The translations under genes and the position numbers were made by a program. Positions 1-9,174 of a stretch of 64,000 nt of DNA are shown in pieces. Positions within the stretch are counted from its first letter, which is position 1, and every line of letters starts with the position of its first letter. This DNA comes from Labrenzia sp. VG12 (GTDB lineage Bacteria; Pseudomonadota; Alphaproteobacteria; Rhizobiales; Stappiaceae). The notes under the pieces were generated by a model that was not told where the DNA came from, did no database searches, and saw only the letters and a program-made list of their open reading frames with translations. Location of the stretch: assembly GCF_002237595.1 (NCBI RefSeq), contig NZ_CP022529.1, forward strand, positions 5,486,001 through 5,550,000, given 5' to 3'.

Positions 1-630
1 CTGCCGACCCCGAACGGCATCAAGGTGTCGGCCATGCTGGAGGAAACCGGCCTGCCCTATGAGGCGCACAAGGTCGATTTTGCCACCAATGATCAGATGA
101 GCCCGGAATTCCTGTCGCTCAACCCGAACAACAAGATCCCGGCCATCATCGATCCGAACGGTCCGGACGGTGCGCCGCTGCCGCTCTGGGAATCGGGGGC
201 CATCCTGATTTACCTGGCTGACAAGTCCGGCAATCTGATCCCGGCGGATCCGGACGGTAAGTACCAGGCGATCCAGTGGCTGATGTGGCAGATGGGCGGC
301 CTTGGTCCCATGACCGGTCAGCTCGGGTTCTTTCACAAGTTTGCCGGGAAGGACTATGAAGACCGGCGCCCCTTCGAGCGGTACCGCGACGAGGTCAAAC
401 GGCTGCTCGGCGTGCTTGACCGGCAGCTGGACGGCAAGGACTTCATTCTCGGTGCGGACTACTCGATCGCCGATATCGCCACCTGGCCATGGGCACGCAA
501 CATCAACGGTTTTTACGAGGCGGGTGAAGTCACGGGCTATGCCGGCTATTCCAACGTGGTGCGCTGGGTGGAGAGCTGCATGGCGCGGCCGGCCAGCCAG
601 AAAGCGATCGACATTCCGCCTCGCGACTGA
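1..630 (+). CDS. Glutathione S-transferase family protein (5' end outside window)
   Basis: The reading frame is open from base 1 and begins inside the protein with LPTPNGIKVSAML, so the true start lies upstream of the window. The N-terminal thioredoxin-like half carries the TPNG/K contact region, the NPNNKIPAI segment with the cis-proline, and WESGAILIYLADK, the usual glutathione-binding ESxAI motif. The C-terminal helical half ends with DYSIADIATWPW, the conserved N-capping box of the family. It most resembles YfcG/YghU-type transferases, which act as cytosolic glutathione-dependent disulfide or peroxide reductases. Substrate cannot be read from sequence. A strong terminator follows 25 bases after the stop, so it ends its transcription unit. 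Confidence 0.9.
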   Translation: MPTPNGIKVSAMLEETGLPYEAHKVDFATNDQMSPEFLSLNPNNKIPAIIDPNGPDGAPLPLWESGAILIYLADKSGNLIPADPDGKYQAIQWLMWQMGGLGPMTGQLGFFHKFAGKDYEDRRPFERYRDEVKRLLGVLDRQLDGKDFILGADYSIADIATWPWARNINGFYEAGEVTGYAGYSNVVRWVESCMARPASQKAIDIPPRD

Positions 631-654
631 TGCAAATGCCGGAGAGATGAAGAT

Positions 655-686
655 GAAACCGCCTCTTTCAGGCGGTTTCTTTTTTT
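655..686 (+). terminator. Rho-independent terminator after the GST gene
   Basis: A 9-bp perfect stem (GAAACCGCC at 655-663 pairing with GGCGGTTTC at 671-679) with a 7-base loop is followed by a run of seven T at 680-686. It lies 25 bases past the GST stop on the same strand. Confidence 0.9.
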
Positions 687-804
687 CGTCGGGACGCGTA
701 AACATCACGCGCGATTCGAATACCCGCCGCCGGACAGCCGATCATGAAGCGTTCGGTCGCACCCTATCCATTTGCCTGATTGCCTCTTTGTCTGGAAAAT
801 TCTG

Positions 805-1701
805 ATGTCTCATCGATTTCGCCTCTTGACCGGTGTCCCGGTCGTTCCGCGGCTTTTCTGTTTCCTGATTGCCGGTTTTGCGGCAGGGGCCGGTCACTCG
901 GTCAAGGCTTCAGAAAAGGAGGTTCCTCCGCTGACCCGCTTCTCTGATTGTCCGTCCTGTCCGGAAATGGTGGCGTTGCCAGATGGAGCGCTGGTCAAGC
1001 GCTCAACAGGCAAAAAAGGAGATGGCAAGGCCGGGAAACTTTCGCGGATCATGGTGCGGGCTTTTTCCGTCAGCCGCTTCGAAGTCACGGTGGCGGACTG
1101 GGCAGCTTGTGTTGCGGAAAAAGCCTGTCCGGAGCTTCGAACAAACAAGCTCGCGTCCGAAGCTCGGCACCCGATTACGAATGTCAGCTGGCTTCAGGCG
1201 CAGGACTACGTGAACTGGTTGTCGGCTAAAACGGGCAAGACCTATCGTCTGCCGACGGGCAATGAGTGGCAATATGCGGCCCTTGGAGGCCGTCTGAAAT
1301 CCTTCGCCTGGCAGGACCGATGCCAATATGCCAATCACGATGACCTGACCTACCTGGTTCAGGCAGATGACAAACGCAAGGCGAGGCTGGCCAGGATAAC
1401 CGGGAAATGTGATGACGGATTCTGGCGGCTTGCCCCTGTTGGCTCATTCAAGGCGAACGATTTTGGGCTCCACGACACCAGCGGGAATGTCTGGGAGTGG
1501 ACGCAAAGCTGTTGGGTCCATGGACCTGAGGAAAAACCGGATGCCGATAAACCGGCGATCGGACCTGGTTGCGAAAAGGCGGAATTGCGCGGAGGCAGCT
1601 ATCGAGTCAGCAGGTCCTTGGTCGGGTCATGGCAAAGCTCCGGTCGGCGTCCGGATTTTTCAAATATCGACATCGGCTTTCGCGTTGCGCGGGATCACTG
1701 A
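805..1701 (+). CDS. Secreted SUMF1/FGE-fold protein, probably not a formylglycine synthase
   Basis: The 298-residue protein starts with an N-terminal signal-like segment (FCFLIAGFAAGAG) and then carries the FGE-sulfatase (SUMF1) fold: FEVTVADWAACV, NVSWLQAQDYVNWL, YRLPTGNEWQYAALGG, DTSGNVWEWTQ and the closing RGGSY...IGFRVAR. True formylglycine-generating enzymes keep a cysteine pair near the RGGSY-to-R segment; here that stretch (SYRVSRSLVGSWQSSGRR) has none, so a different, unknown activity or a binding role is likely. The ATG at 805 is preferred over an upstream in-frame TTG at 772 because it places the signal peptide at the N-terminus. It is convergent with the next gene. Confidence 0.8.
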   Translation: MSHRFRLLTGVPVVPRLFCFLIAGFAAGAGHSVKASEKEVPPLTRFSDCPSCPEMVALPDGALVKRSTGKKGDGKAGKLSRIMVRAFSVSRFEVTVADWAACVAEKACPELRTNKLASEARHPITNVSWLQAQDYVNWLSAKTGKTYRLPTGNEWQYAALGGRLKSFAWQDRCQYANHDDLTYLVQADDKRKARLARITGKCDDGFWRLAPVGSFKANDFGLHDTSGNVWEWTQSCWVHGPEEKPDADKPAIGPGCEKAELRGGSYRVSRSLVGSWQSSGRRPDFSNIDIGFRVARDH

Positions 1702-1743
1702 CATGCAGTGTCAAAGCGCGGCTAGCGCATCTCCCGGATCCCG

Positions 1744-3543
1744 TCAGCCGAAACAGTCATGGTTCCAGACCTGACGGGTTTCGACGCTTCGGACCTGCCC
1801 CGGCGGTTGCGACCGTTCGATCTGGAAATAGATCTCGAATGTCGCCAGCGGCAGGTCGTCCGGGTGCTGCCGTTCCCAGTTTCGGCACAGGTAGCGGCCA
1901 TAGTTCAGCGCAAGCACTTGTGGCGTGTTTTCGTAAGTCTGGTCCTCCAGCTGGGACAGGAACTTGCGCCAGCGGTAATTGGCATAAACCTTCGAAACGG
2001 CCTCCGGCTTGTCGAAGTCGGCAAGGCCTTTGGTCCCCGAATAGACGTCGACGATTGTGCCATCCGTCAGTTCGCCCTCAATGACGGGCCAGGGACTTGT
2101 CATTTCGGGATAGGGCGCAAACATGGTCCAGTTCTGGTAGAGACCGAGCGCCTGGCGCACCATCCTGAAACTGTCGGGCAGGGGAGACAAACCACTCCAG
2201 GACAGGGTGGACACATTCTGCCAGGTTATGAAAACCAGAAAAACACCTGCCAGTGTCTGTGTCAGTCCGCCGTAGCGCGGTTGTGTGTCTCGCCAGCCGA
2301 ACCAACTTGACGTGGCGCGCGAAAACACGGACCGGTTGCGGCCGATCCAGTCATAGCAGCGGTCACCGAGTGTCCTGATCAGCGCGGGCCGAAGCAGCCA
2401 GGCAATCGGAAAGAACACCGGCGATGCCGCGTAAAGGGTCTCGAGGGCTGCGGTCTTGCAGGTGCGGGCGTCGCCAAGCGTAACAACCCACGAATTCTGT
2501 TCCTGCAGGATTTTGCCAATGGCCGGCTCGGATTGCGCGGGTCTTACAGGCGTATCTCCAAGGAACAGGAAGACGCGCAGCAGGTGGCAGCATTTCTCGC
2601 AGAAATCGCATCCCTCGTCGAACCAGATCGTCAGAGGTTTGCTGGTGCGAATGGGCAGCCAGGAGGCAAGTTTGTCCCACATCCAGCCGGGCATGAAGGT
2701 CAGGTTCATGATGATGGAAATGAACGGGAAAAAGCCGATCTCCAGAAAGATTGCAAAGGCCGCATGCATCGACATGAAGGCCAGCATGAGGAGCGTGCGC
2801 AGCGTGCGATGAAAGACCGGCGAAAAGATCAGGATCGGGCCGACCAGTTCCAGCACATAGACGTAATAGGTCAGACCGGTCATGAGGTCCTGGAATTGCC
2901 GGAACCAGAGCGCGAATGGTGTCACCAGATAGTCGAGCTGCAGGGCGTAATGGACCGCCGTGCCGTCCTGATACCAGATCGGATGGGTCTTCAGGAGCGC
3001 GCTGAAGAAGTACATCGACATGCCTTGCAGCAGCAGGGCAGCCGTCGCCAGAGTGAGGTAGCCGTTGTCCAGAAAGCGCCCGGTCCGGTCCAGGGCGGCG
3101 TCCACCGAGTAGCGTGCACCGAGCGGCAGGAACATGGCCCAGAACAGCATGAGCAGGGCAAGGTTGTCTTCACCTGACAGGATGAAGGTATTGCGGTTCT
3201 GCAGCGACAGCATCAGGAGCCAGGACACCACAGTCATCAGCCGCGTGCGCCAGCCAAACAGGAGCCCGAGCGCCGCCAGACCGGCGACAACAAACAGGAG
3301 CACCTGGAACCAGGCAGCGCCGTTGGCGAGATGCAGCGACCAGGTGGTGAGATAGAGATGATCGATCTGCACAGAACGCGGCATGATGCCCGCGTCCGTG
3401 TAATGGCTCACCAGATCGCGCGAACGCATGACAAGGTCGATCAGAATGTAGACGCCGAGGAGAACCCGAAACAGCGCGAGCGTGCGCAGGTCGATGCCGA
3501 AGATTTCTCGGGGAGACGCCAGTTTGAGCCAGGATGGCATCAT
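1744..3543 (-). CDS. HTTM-domain membrane protein fused to a DCC-type thiol oxidoreductase domain
   Basis: The 599-residue protein begins with an HTTM (horizontally transferred transmembrane) domain, the fold shared with vitamin K-dependent gamma-carboxylase, with several hydrophobic segments over residues 20-280. About residue 300 it enters a DCC (DUF393) thioredoxin-like domain with TIWFDEGCDFCEKCCHLL, keeping the CxxC pair. A further hydrophobic stretch (LAGVFLVFITWQNVSTL) and a hydrophilic tail follow. HTTM-DCC proteins are seen in many bacteria but no reaction is established. Two adjacent ATG codons occur at 3543 and 3540. The neighbouring DUF255 protein is also thioredoxin-related and lies upstream on the same strand, 113 bp away, so a shared thiol-redox role is possible but only inferred. 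Confidence 0.85.
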   Translation of the reverse strand: MMPSWLKLASPREIFGIDLRTLALFRVLLGVYILIDLVMRSRDLVSHYTDAGIMPRSVQIDHLYLTTWSLHLANGAAWFQVLLFVVAGLAALGLLFGWRTRLMTVVSWLLMLSLQNRNTFILSGEDNLALLMLFWAMFLPLGARYSVDAALDRTGRFLDNGYLTLATAALLLQGMSMYFFSALLKTHPIWYQDGTAVHYALQLDYLVTPFALWFRQFQDLMTGLTYYVYVLELVGPILIFSPVFHRTLRTLLMLAFMSMHAAFAIFLEIGFFPFISIIMNLTFMPGWMWDKLASWLPIRTSKPLTIWFDEGCDFCEKCCHLLRVFLFLGDTPVRPAQSEPAIGKILQEQNSWVVTLGDARTCKTAALETLYAASPVFFPIAWLLRPALIRTLGDRCYDWIGRNRSVFSRATSSWFGWRDTQPRYGGLTQTLAGVFLVFITWQNVSTLSWSGLSPLPDSFRMVRQALGLYQNWTMFAPYPEMTSPWPVIEGELTDGTIVDVYSGTKGLADFDKPEAVSKVYANYRWRKFLSQLEDQTYENTPQVLALNYGRYLCRNWERQHPDDLPLATFEIYFQIERSQPPGQVRSVETRQVWNHDCFG

Positions 3544-3656
3544 GGGATTGCTTGCCGGAATGGTGTCGGGTGCCGTTAGGAGAAAGGGTCCCTGATTATG
3601 GTTAAGAAAATGAAATCAGGTTTCACCGGTTCGCGGCCCATGGCACTGACCAATCG

Positions 3657-5894
3657 CTACCAGAGGACGAAAGTCAGCTCTTCCGGCTCCAGGCATATCT
3701 CGTTGTTGCAGGCCTGCAGTGTCAGGGTGGCCTTGAGAGGACGTTCCAGGTCCGGTGCGTCGGGCTGTTCTGCGGCGATGTCGAACGCGCCTTCCAACAG
3801 TGCGAGTTCAGTACCGCTAAAGGCAAGTGTCTTGACCACCGGAGCGGGATAGCGGACGGGAAGCAGGTCCTGTCCTTCCAGCACAAGCCTGGTCGGGACC
3901 ACGAAGTCGGACAGGGGTTTGTGGGCATTGATGTGCCACCCCTCGGCGATCGACAGGGACAAGCGGATATCACCGCTTTCGCGATGGTCCAGCAATGTGA
4001 CGCGGACATGCCCGCCGCCGGCAAACCTCGTCCTTCCGGTGCCGCCCCATTGCAGTTCTTGTAGAGCGGTCAAGAGGTAACCGCGCAGATCCGAATAGGA
4101 GGCTGCGTGACCGGAAAGGGCGGAGGCAAGGTCATAGGCGCTCAGTTCCAGTTCCGGCGCCCGCATGCGCTGAGACAATCTGGCAAACAGCGTCAGGGCC
4201 AGTGCGTTGCCGGAGGGGAGTTCCGTGTCGTCCAGCGGCACGATGCGGGTCACGCCTTCACTCGCCTCGGTCATGTTGTATCCCGCCGCCGCCGCTCCAA
4301 ACCGGTTCTGAACTTCATCGGCCATACGACGGGCCGCCTCCAGCCACGCCTTTTGCTCGCTGGGATCAGTGCTGACATCGTGGAGCGTGAGAAAGGCAAG
4401 GCCGAGACCGGCATAATCGGCCAGCTGCCCGGGGATGGCGGTTTCGCCCTCGAAATGGACGCGCTTCAGGCCATCCTCATCCAGCATGTTTTTTGAGATG
4501 AAAGTGGCCGCGGTGGTCGCCGCGTCGGCATAGTCAGGACGTTCCAGACTGTTTCCCGCTTCGGCCAGGGTCTGGATCATCATCGCGTTCCAGGAAACCA
4601 CGATCTTGCGATCTGTCTGCGGGGCAGGTCGTTCGGAGCGCAACGCCTTCATGCGCTGAAGAATGCCGTCGAGACGCTGCCGGAACGCCTGCGGGTCGCG
4701 TTCATAGTCGGCTGCGATCTCCTCGGTTGCCGTGTTGAGTGTCAGAACGTTGCTGCCTTCGAAATTGCCGTCCTCGGAAATTCCGTAAAGATCCCGGACA
4801 AAACTCTGGTCACCGCCAAGGGCAGCAATCTGGTCCGGCGTCCAGGTGTAATAGGAGCCTTCCGCCTTGATGCCATCTTCCGACCTGCTGTCGGCGTCCT
4901 GGGCGGAATAGAATGCGCCCTCCGGCTCTCTAAGGTCGCTCAGCACATAGTCAAAGAGCCGCTCTGCCGCGCGGCGATACCGGTCTTCACCCGTCAGCTG
5001 CCAGGCCCGGACCAGCAGGCGGCCTGTGAGAGCCTGCGTGTAAAGCATCTTTTCAAAATGCGGCACGGCCCATTCCGGATCGATGGCGTAGCGATGGAAG
5101 CCACCGCCGACCTGGTCGTGAATCCCGCCCCGGATCATGCCGTCGAGCAGATTGGTGACCGCGGTCAGGGCGTCAGCGTCGCCTGTTCGTTCCGCATGAT
5201 CCAGCAGGAAATGAAACAGCGTCTCGCGCGGAAATTTTGGCGCGGTGCCATAACCGCCGTGAAACGGATCGAGCTTGGCATAGGTCTCATTTGCAATCCC
5301 CGCGATGAGTTCCGGGGTGATTTCCCGGGCTGCGGCCTTGCGCACCAGGTAACCGGAGACCGCCTGGGAGATCCGTCTGCCCTCCTGGGCAACCTGGTCC
5401 GGTTCGTCCACAAATGCGTCTTGAACTGCGCCGAGCATGTCCTTCAATTCAGCGGGGGGGACATAGGTTGTTGCAAAAAAGGGAGCGCCGTCCGGGGTCA
5501 GGAACACGGTGTTGGGCCAGCCGCCGCCACCGGTGATCATCTGGGTAACCGTCATGAACTGCTCGTCCAGATCAGGCCGGCTTTCCCGGTCGATCTTGAT
5601 GGAAATGAAGTCGCGGTTGAGCAGGCCGGCGATCTCCTCATTCATGAAACTTTCTTCTTCCATGACATGGCACCAGTGGCAGGAGGCATAGCCCACCGAG
5701 ACCAGGATCAGCCGGTTTTCCGCCTTAGCCCTCTCAAGGGCCTCCGGTCCCCAGGGGTACCAGTCCACCGGATTGTCGAGATGTTGCAAAAGATAGGGCG
5801 ACGTGCTGCCCGCCAGGTGGCTGCCCTTGTTGGCTTGCGCCGCCGCGTCTGAAACTGCGATGAGAAGAGCAAAGGCTAAGATGATGCCGCGCAT
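3657..5894 (-). CDS. DUF255 thioredoxin-like protein (YyaL/SSP411 type) with a DsbD-like C-terminal domain
   Basis: The 745-residue protein has a signal peptide (GIILAFALLIAVSDAAA), then the DUF255 block SPYLLQHLDNPVDWYPWG, a thioredoxin-like ASCHWCHVME motif, and a long alpha-helical six-hairpin-like region as in YyaL and human SPATA20. After about residue 600 comes an extra domain: RLSLSIAEGWHINAHKPLS and, near the C-terminus, LTLQACNNEICLEPEEL. This resembles the periplasmic alpha domain of DsbD, where two cysteines flank a short loop. The fusion suggests disulfide exchange in the periplasm. The start at 5894 is chosen because it opens directly onto the signal peptide; an in-frame start at 5951 would add a 19-residue extension. 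Confidence 0.87.
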   Translation of the reverse strand: MRGIILAFALLIAVSDAAAQANKGSHLAGSTSPYLLQHLDNPVDWYPWGPEALERAKAENRLILVSVGYASCHWCHVMEEESFMNEEIAGLLNRDFISIKIDRESRPDLDEQFMTVTQMITGGGGWPNTVFLTPDGAPFFATTYVPPAELKDMLGAVQDAFVDEPDQVAQEGRRISQAVSGYLVRKAAAREITPELIAGIANETYAKLDPFHGGYGTAPKFPRETLFHFLLDHAERTGDADALTAVTNLLDGMIRGGIHDQVGGGFHRYAIDPEWAVPHFEKMLYTQALTGRLLVRAWQLTGEDRYRRAAERLFDYVLSDLREPEGAFYSAQDADSRSEDGIKAEGSYYTWTPDQIAALGGDQSFVRDLYGISEDGNFEGSNVLTLNTATEEIAADYERDPQAFRQRLDGILQRMKALRSERPAPQTDRKIVVSWNAMMIQTLAEAGNSLERPDYADAATTAATFISKNMLDEDGLKRVHFEGETAIPGQLADYAGLGLAFLTLHDVSTDPSEQKAWLEAARRMADEVQNRFGAAAAGYNMTEASEGVTRIVPLDDTELPSGNALALTLFARLSQRMRAPELELSAYDLASALSGHAASYSDLRGYLLTALQELQWGGTGRTRFAGGGHVRVTLLDHRESGDIRLSLSIAEGWHINAHKPLSDFVVPTRLVLEGQDLLPVRYPAPVVKTLAFSGTELALLEGAFDIAAEQPDAPDLERPLKATLTLQACNNEICLEPEELTFVLW

Positions 5895-5994
5895 GACATG
5901 GTCCCCGATTGACGTGAACGCTAACACGGCAACTGCGGGCAGGGCGGTCACATTTGGTCGATGTAACCACGCTGCCCAAGTTGACGGGGATCTC

Positions 5995-6489
5995 TCAAGC
6001 CGTCACCAGGGAGACAAGGCCCGCTGTCTGCAGGCCTGCTGCCAGAATGCAGGCGGAGGTGCGCACCGTGTTCCAGAAGGTCCAGCGTGGCAGATAGGTG
6101 CCGGTCCAGTAGGTGCACGCGTCTTTGTCGGAGGCCTTGAGTGCCGCAAGACGTTCATTCATGGGCACGTTGCAGACGATCGTCACGGTGAGGCAGCCGG
6201 CCAGATAAAGCACACCTGAAACGAGCAGGAGACTGGCACCCGGTGTGTTCAGGTTGGCCCAGGCGATGCCGGCGAGGACGAGCGAAACGGGCGCCATGCC
6301 CAGGAAAAGCGTCATGAATACCCATCGGAACACCTGCCGGTTGATGGATTGCATCGCCTCGATGCCGCCTTTCCCGGATGTCAGGGCCAGCGAACGCATG
6401 ATAAAATCGGAAAAGGCCAGGAAGACGCCGCCCACGAGTGCGTAGGCGACGATGGAGAACTGGACGAGAAGAAGGAGCCAGTAGGACAT
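5995..6489 (-). CDS. DUF1772 (anthrone oxygenase-like) membrane protein
   Basis: This 164-residue protein has four hydrophobic segments (about residues 5-25, 52-72, 82-104 and 142-162) and the DUF1772 signatures MQSINRQVF and NVPMNERLA. The family includes fungal anthrone oxygenases, but bacterial members have no proven substrate. It lies 23 bases downstream of the NmrA-like gene on the same strand, and an AraC regulator lies above that; this trio looks like one regulated unit. Confidence 0.82.
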   Translation of the reverse strand: MSYWLLLLVQFSIVAYALVGGVFLAFSDFIMRSLALTSGKGGIEAMQSINRQVFRWVFMTLFLGMAPVSLVLAGIAWANLNTPGASLLLVSGVLYLAGCLTVTIVCNVPMNERLAALKASDKDACTYWTGTYLPRWTFWNTVRTSACILAAGLQTAGLVSLVTA

Positions 6490-6512
6490 GATCTCTTGCC
6501 TTTGGAAGGAGG

Positions 6513-7340
6513 TCAGGCGGCGTCAGACCACGCGCCTGCGCGCGCGGCATTGCGTGCAAATTCGGCGAAGTCGCGCGGTGGGCGTCCGATGGCGCGCTCA
6601 ACACCATCGCAGAGGCTGGCATTGCGGCCATCGAGCGTTTCGCGGGCAATGCCGGTAAAGACATCGGCAATGAACGCGCCGGCGCTGTCCGCCAGGCCCT
6701 TGTGAAATTCTTCGAAGGAAATGGGGACATGCTGCACAGCTCGGCCTGAGGCGTCCGACAGGATTGCGGCCATCTCGGCAAAGGTCAGCAGACGGGGGCC
6801 CGTGACTTCGTAGAGCTCACCAGAGTGCCGGTCTTCCGTCAGGGCGGCGACCGCAACATCGGCAATGTCATCGACATCCACGATCGGCTCGGCCACGTCG
6901 CCACCGGGCATGGGCAGGACCCCGTTCAGCACTGGATCGCGCAGATAGCCTTCGCTGAAATTCTGGGCAAACCAGGACGCCCGGACCAGCGTGAAATCGA
7001 CACCGGAAGCCCGCACAGCCTCCTCTCCGAGCCTTGCGTGGTGTTCGCCGCGCCCTGACAGCAGAACGAGGCGCTCAACGCCTGCCGTCCTGGCAACCTG
7101 GCTGAGGGCCTCGACCTTGTCGACGGCACCGGGAAAGGCGAGATCAGGAAAGTAGGTGATGTAGGCGGACCGGATACCCTCAAGAGACGCTTGCCAGGTG
7201 TCGGGTGTGTCCCAATCGAACGGGATCGGTGCGCGGCGCGATCCATGCCGAACGGCTTCGCCGCGTTGTTCAAGCCTGGCCGCGACCCGCGAGCCGGTTT
7301 TGCCGGTGGAACCGATAACAAGAATGGGCTGAGTGGACAT
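6513..7340 (-). CDS. NmrA-family NAD(P)-binding protein
   Basis: The 275-residue protein opens with ILVIGSTGKTGSRVAARL, the Rossmann dinucleotide-binding motif (GxxGxxG), and continues as an atypical short-chain dehydrogenase of the NmrA/quinone-reductase type: VERLVLLSGRG, FTLVRASWFAQNFSEG and VDVDDIADVAVAAL. Such proteins either reduce quinones with NADPH or act as redox sensors; the sequence does not decide. A good ribosome site (GGGAG, on the complementary strand) lies about 7 bases before the ATG. It sits between the AraC regulator and the DUF1772 gene on the same strand. Confidence 0.85.
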   Translation of the reverse strand: MSTQPILVIGSTGKTGSRVAARLEQRGEAVRHGSRRAPIPFDWDTPDTWQASLEGIRSAYITYFPDLAFPGAVDKVEALSQVARTAGVERLVLLSGRGEHHARLGEEAVRASGVDFTLVRASWFAQNFSEGYLRDPVLNGVLPMPGGDVAEPIVDVDDIADVAVAALTEDRHSGELYEVTGPRLLTFAEMAAILSDASGRAVQHVPISFEEFHKGLADSAGAFIADVFTGIARETLDGRNASLCDGVERAIGRPPRDFAEFARNAARAGAWSDAA

Positions 7341-7448
7341 CTGTTGTCTCCCTTGGCTGTGTGATGCTCAAGGGATAGCGGCAAGGGCGGTTTTCGTATT
7401 GACCGTAACTGCCAGGCTTTTGACCGCGGCTGCCAAGCGTCAATTTGC

Positions 7449-8447
7449 TCAGCCGGTCTTGCGGAAACTTGCTGGCGTTTCACCCAGCCAGCGCTTGAAG
7501 GCACGGGTGAAGGCGCTTTGTTCCGAAAAGCCGGTCAGGAAGGCGATTTCGGCAATCGAATAGTGTTCCTGTTTCAAAAGTGCCACGGCCAGGTCCTTGC
7601 GGGTTTCTTCGGCAAGGCTCTGAAAGCTCAGGCCGTCTTCGGCAAGGTGCCGGTGCAGCGAGCGCACGCTGACACCGAGGCGCCGGGCTACGTCCTCCAT
7701 TTTCGGTACGCCCTCACTCAACGCGCGCGCAATGACATCCCGTGTGCGCCGCGCGAGGGATTTGGTGTCTGCGATGGAGGCCAGCTCCTGATCGAGATGG
7801 TCCAGCAAAAACCGTGTGATGCCTTCGTCGCCCAGCCTGTTGTCGCGCGACAGCGCTTTCTTTGACAATAGAAGAGCGTCCCTGTCGGATCCAAAGCGTA
7901 CCGGACAGCCAAAATAGCGCTCATGACCGAGGATCGACGCCGGGGCTGCGTGTTGCAGGTGGACTTCGAGCGGGTGAAACACACCATCAGGAGAGACCTC
8001 CCGGGCGATCGCAGTCGCGCTTGCCATCGTGGCTTCATTGGAAATCCGCAGCCCAAGCCGGCGTGGGCCGGTCCGGTGCAGGAAAAACCAGACAAAATCG
8101 CCCTCGGGTTTCAGTTCATACTCAACGACGCTGGTCCAAAGACGGGCATAGCGCTCCACCCGCAAGAAGGAGCCATGGAGCGTCGTTGCTGCCTTGAAGG
8201 CGAGGCCAAGCGCGCCATAGTCGTCGCAGCGCATAGAAGCCCCCGTCACCAGCGGCAGCTCGGTGATGTCCTGCTCCCTGGCGATGCGTTCGATCAGATC
8301 ATAATAGGAGGTATCGGTAACCATCTGCCTGGGGTCGGCGCCAGCCTCTGCATCAAGGCCCACAGAGGCAAGCAGGGCCTTGCCATCGACATGCGCTCCG
8401 GCCGCTGCAACAACCTTGCGCACAAAAAGTGAGGTGATCGATCCCAT
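7449..8447 (-). CDS. AraC-family transcriptional regulator
   Basis: The 332-residue protein has an N-terminal arabinose-binding-type effector domain (DUF4917/AraC_binding_2-like, about residues 15-200) and a C-terminal pair of helix-turn-helix motifs: MEDVARRLGVSVRSLHRHLAEDG and YSIAEIAFLTGFSEQSAFTRAFKRW, ending in the usual GETPASFRK. The ATG at 8447 (MGSITSLF) is preferred to an in-frame TTG at 8519, which would add 24 unlikely residues. It lies 108 bases upstream of the NmrA gene on the same strand and is the natural candidate regulator of NmrA-DUF1772. Confidence 0.88.
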   Translation of the reverse strand: MGSITSLFVRKVVAAAGAHVDGKALLASVGLDAEAGADPRQMVTDTSYYDLIERIAREQDITELPLVTGASMRCDDYGALGLAFKAATTLHGSFLRVERYARLWTSVVEYELKPEGDFVWFFLHRTGPRRLGLRISNEATMASATAIAREVSPDGVFHPLEVHLQHAAPASILGHERYFGCPVRFGSDRDALLLSKKALSRDNRLGDEGITRFLLDHLDQELASIADTKSLARRTRDVIARALSEGVPKMEDVARRLGVSVRSLHRHLAEDGLSFQSLAEETRKDLAVALLKQEHYSIAEIAFLTGFSEQSAFTRAFKRWLGETPASFRKTG

Positions 8448-8557
8448 GGGGGAACTAAACCGCAAGCGGCCAAGGGCTGCAAGGCTGGGGGCATGGCTGT
8501 CTGGCCCTTCGCGAAACAAAGCCGGTGGGACCGCTGATCCAGGGCCTCAACCGTTGT

Positions 8558-9127
8558 TCACTCGGGCGCCAGCAGTGCCTTTAACAGTTTGGCCAGTTCG
8601 GCATGGCGGTCTATCGGTGAATGGACACTCAATGCTTCCAGTCCGATCAGGCCGCCATAAAGGGCAAGCGCGTTTGACCGGCAATCGGGCGGTTCATATC
8701 CGCAGTCCGAAAAGAGGCCCTCAACATAGGCGATCCGCCGCTGATCGACCGATTTCAGCACCGCGCGCGCGATGTCGTCATATCTGGCCCAGTCGCGAAT
8801 GGCGGCTTCGACCTGGACGCCGCCATAGGCAGACGTGTCGGTGCCGGTGGAGACCTCGATCAGGCGTTTCAGCTTCTCCCGGGGCGGTCCGCTTGCCGCC
8901 TCGACATAGGAAATGATGGCCTCAGTCGCCTTGTCCTTCCAATGGCTCAGCATCTGCTGTTTCAGGGCCGCTACATCCTTGAAATGCCAGTAGAACGAGC
9001 CCTTGCTCACCTTGAGATCTCTGGCAATTGCCTCAGCCCGAATGGCGTTGGGACCATCTGCGGCAAGGGCGCGGAACGCTGCCTGTATCCAGTCTGTCGA
9101 TGTCAATGTGGATCTGGGTTTGCGCAT
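8558..9127 (-). CDS. TetR/AcrR-family repressor
   Basis: The 189-residue protein has an N-terminal TetR DNA-binding domain (WIQAAFRALAADGPNAIRAE, then IARDLKVSKGSFYWHFKD as the helix-turn-helix) and a helical ligand domain. The gene is divergent from the DUF3995 gene. Two near-identical palindromes lie in the 83-base gap, one beside each gene, which makes it very likely that this protein controls both itself and the DUF3995 gene. Ligand unknown. Confidence 0.9.
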   Translation of the reverse strand: MRKPRSTLTSTDWIQAAFRALAADGPNAIRAEAIARDLKVSKGSFYWHFKDVAALKQQMLSHWKDKATEAIISYVEAASGPPREKLKRLIEVSTGTDTSAYGGVQVEAAIRDWARYDDIARAVLKSVDQRRIAYVEGLFSDCGYEPPDCRSNALALYGGLIGLEALSVHSPIDRHAELAKLLKALLAPE

Positions 9128-9138
9128 AATGCCGCAAC

Positions 9139-9155
9139 CATACGGTAGCGTATTG
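9139..9155. promoter_or_regulatory. TetR operator, copy 1
   Basis: ATACG-GTAG-CGTAT (9140-9153) is a perfect 5-bp inverted repeat with a 4-base centre. Read on the other strand it matches copy 2 at 14 of 15 bases. It lies 12 bases before the tetR start codon and abuts TTGACC (9153-9158), a plausible -35 box for the DUF3995 gene. Binding by the adjacent TetR protein is inferred. Confidence 0.75.
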
Positions 9156-9174
9156 ACCTGCGCAACGATGTCGC

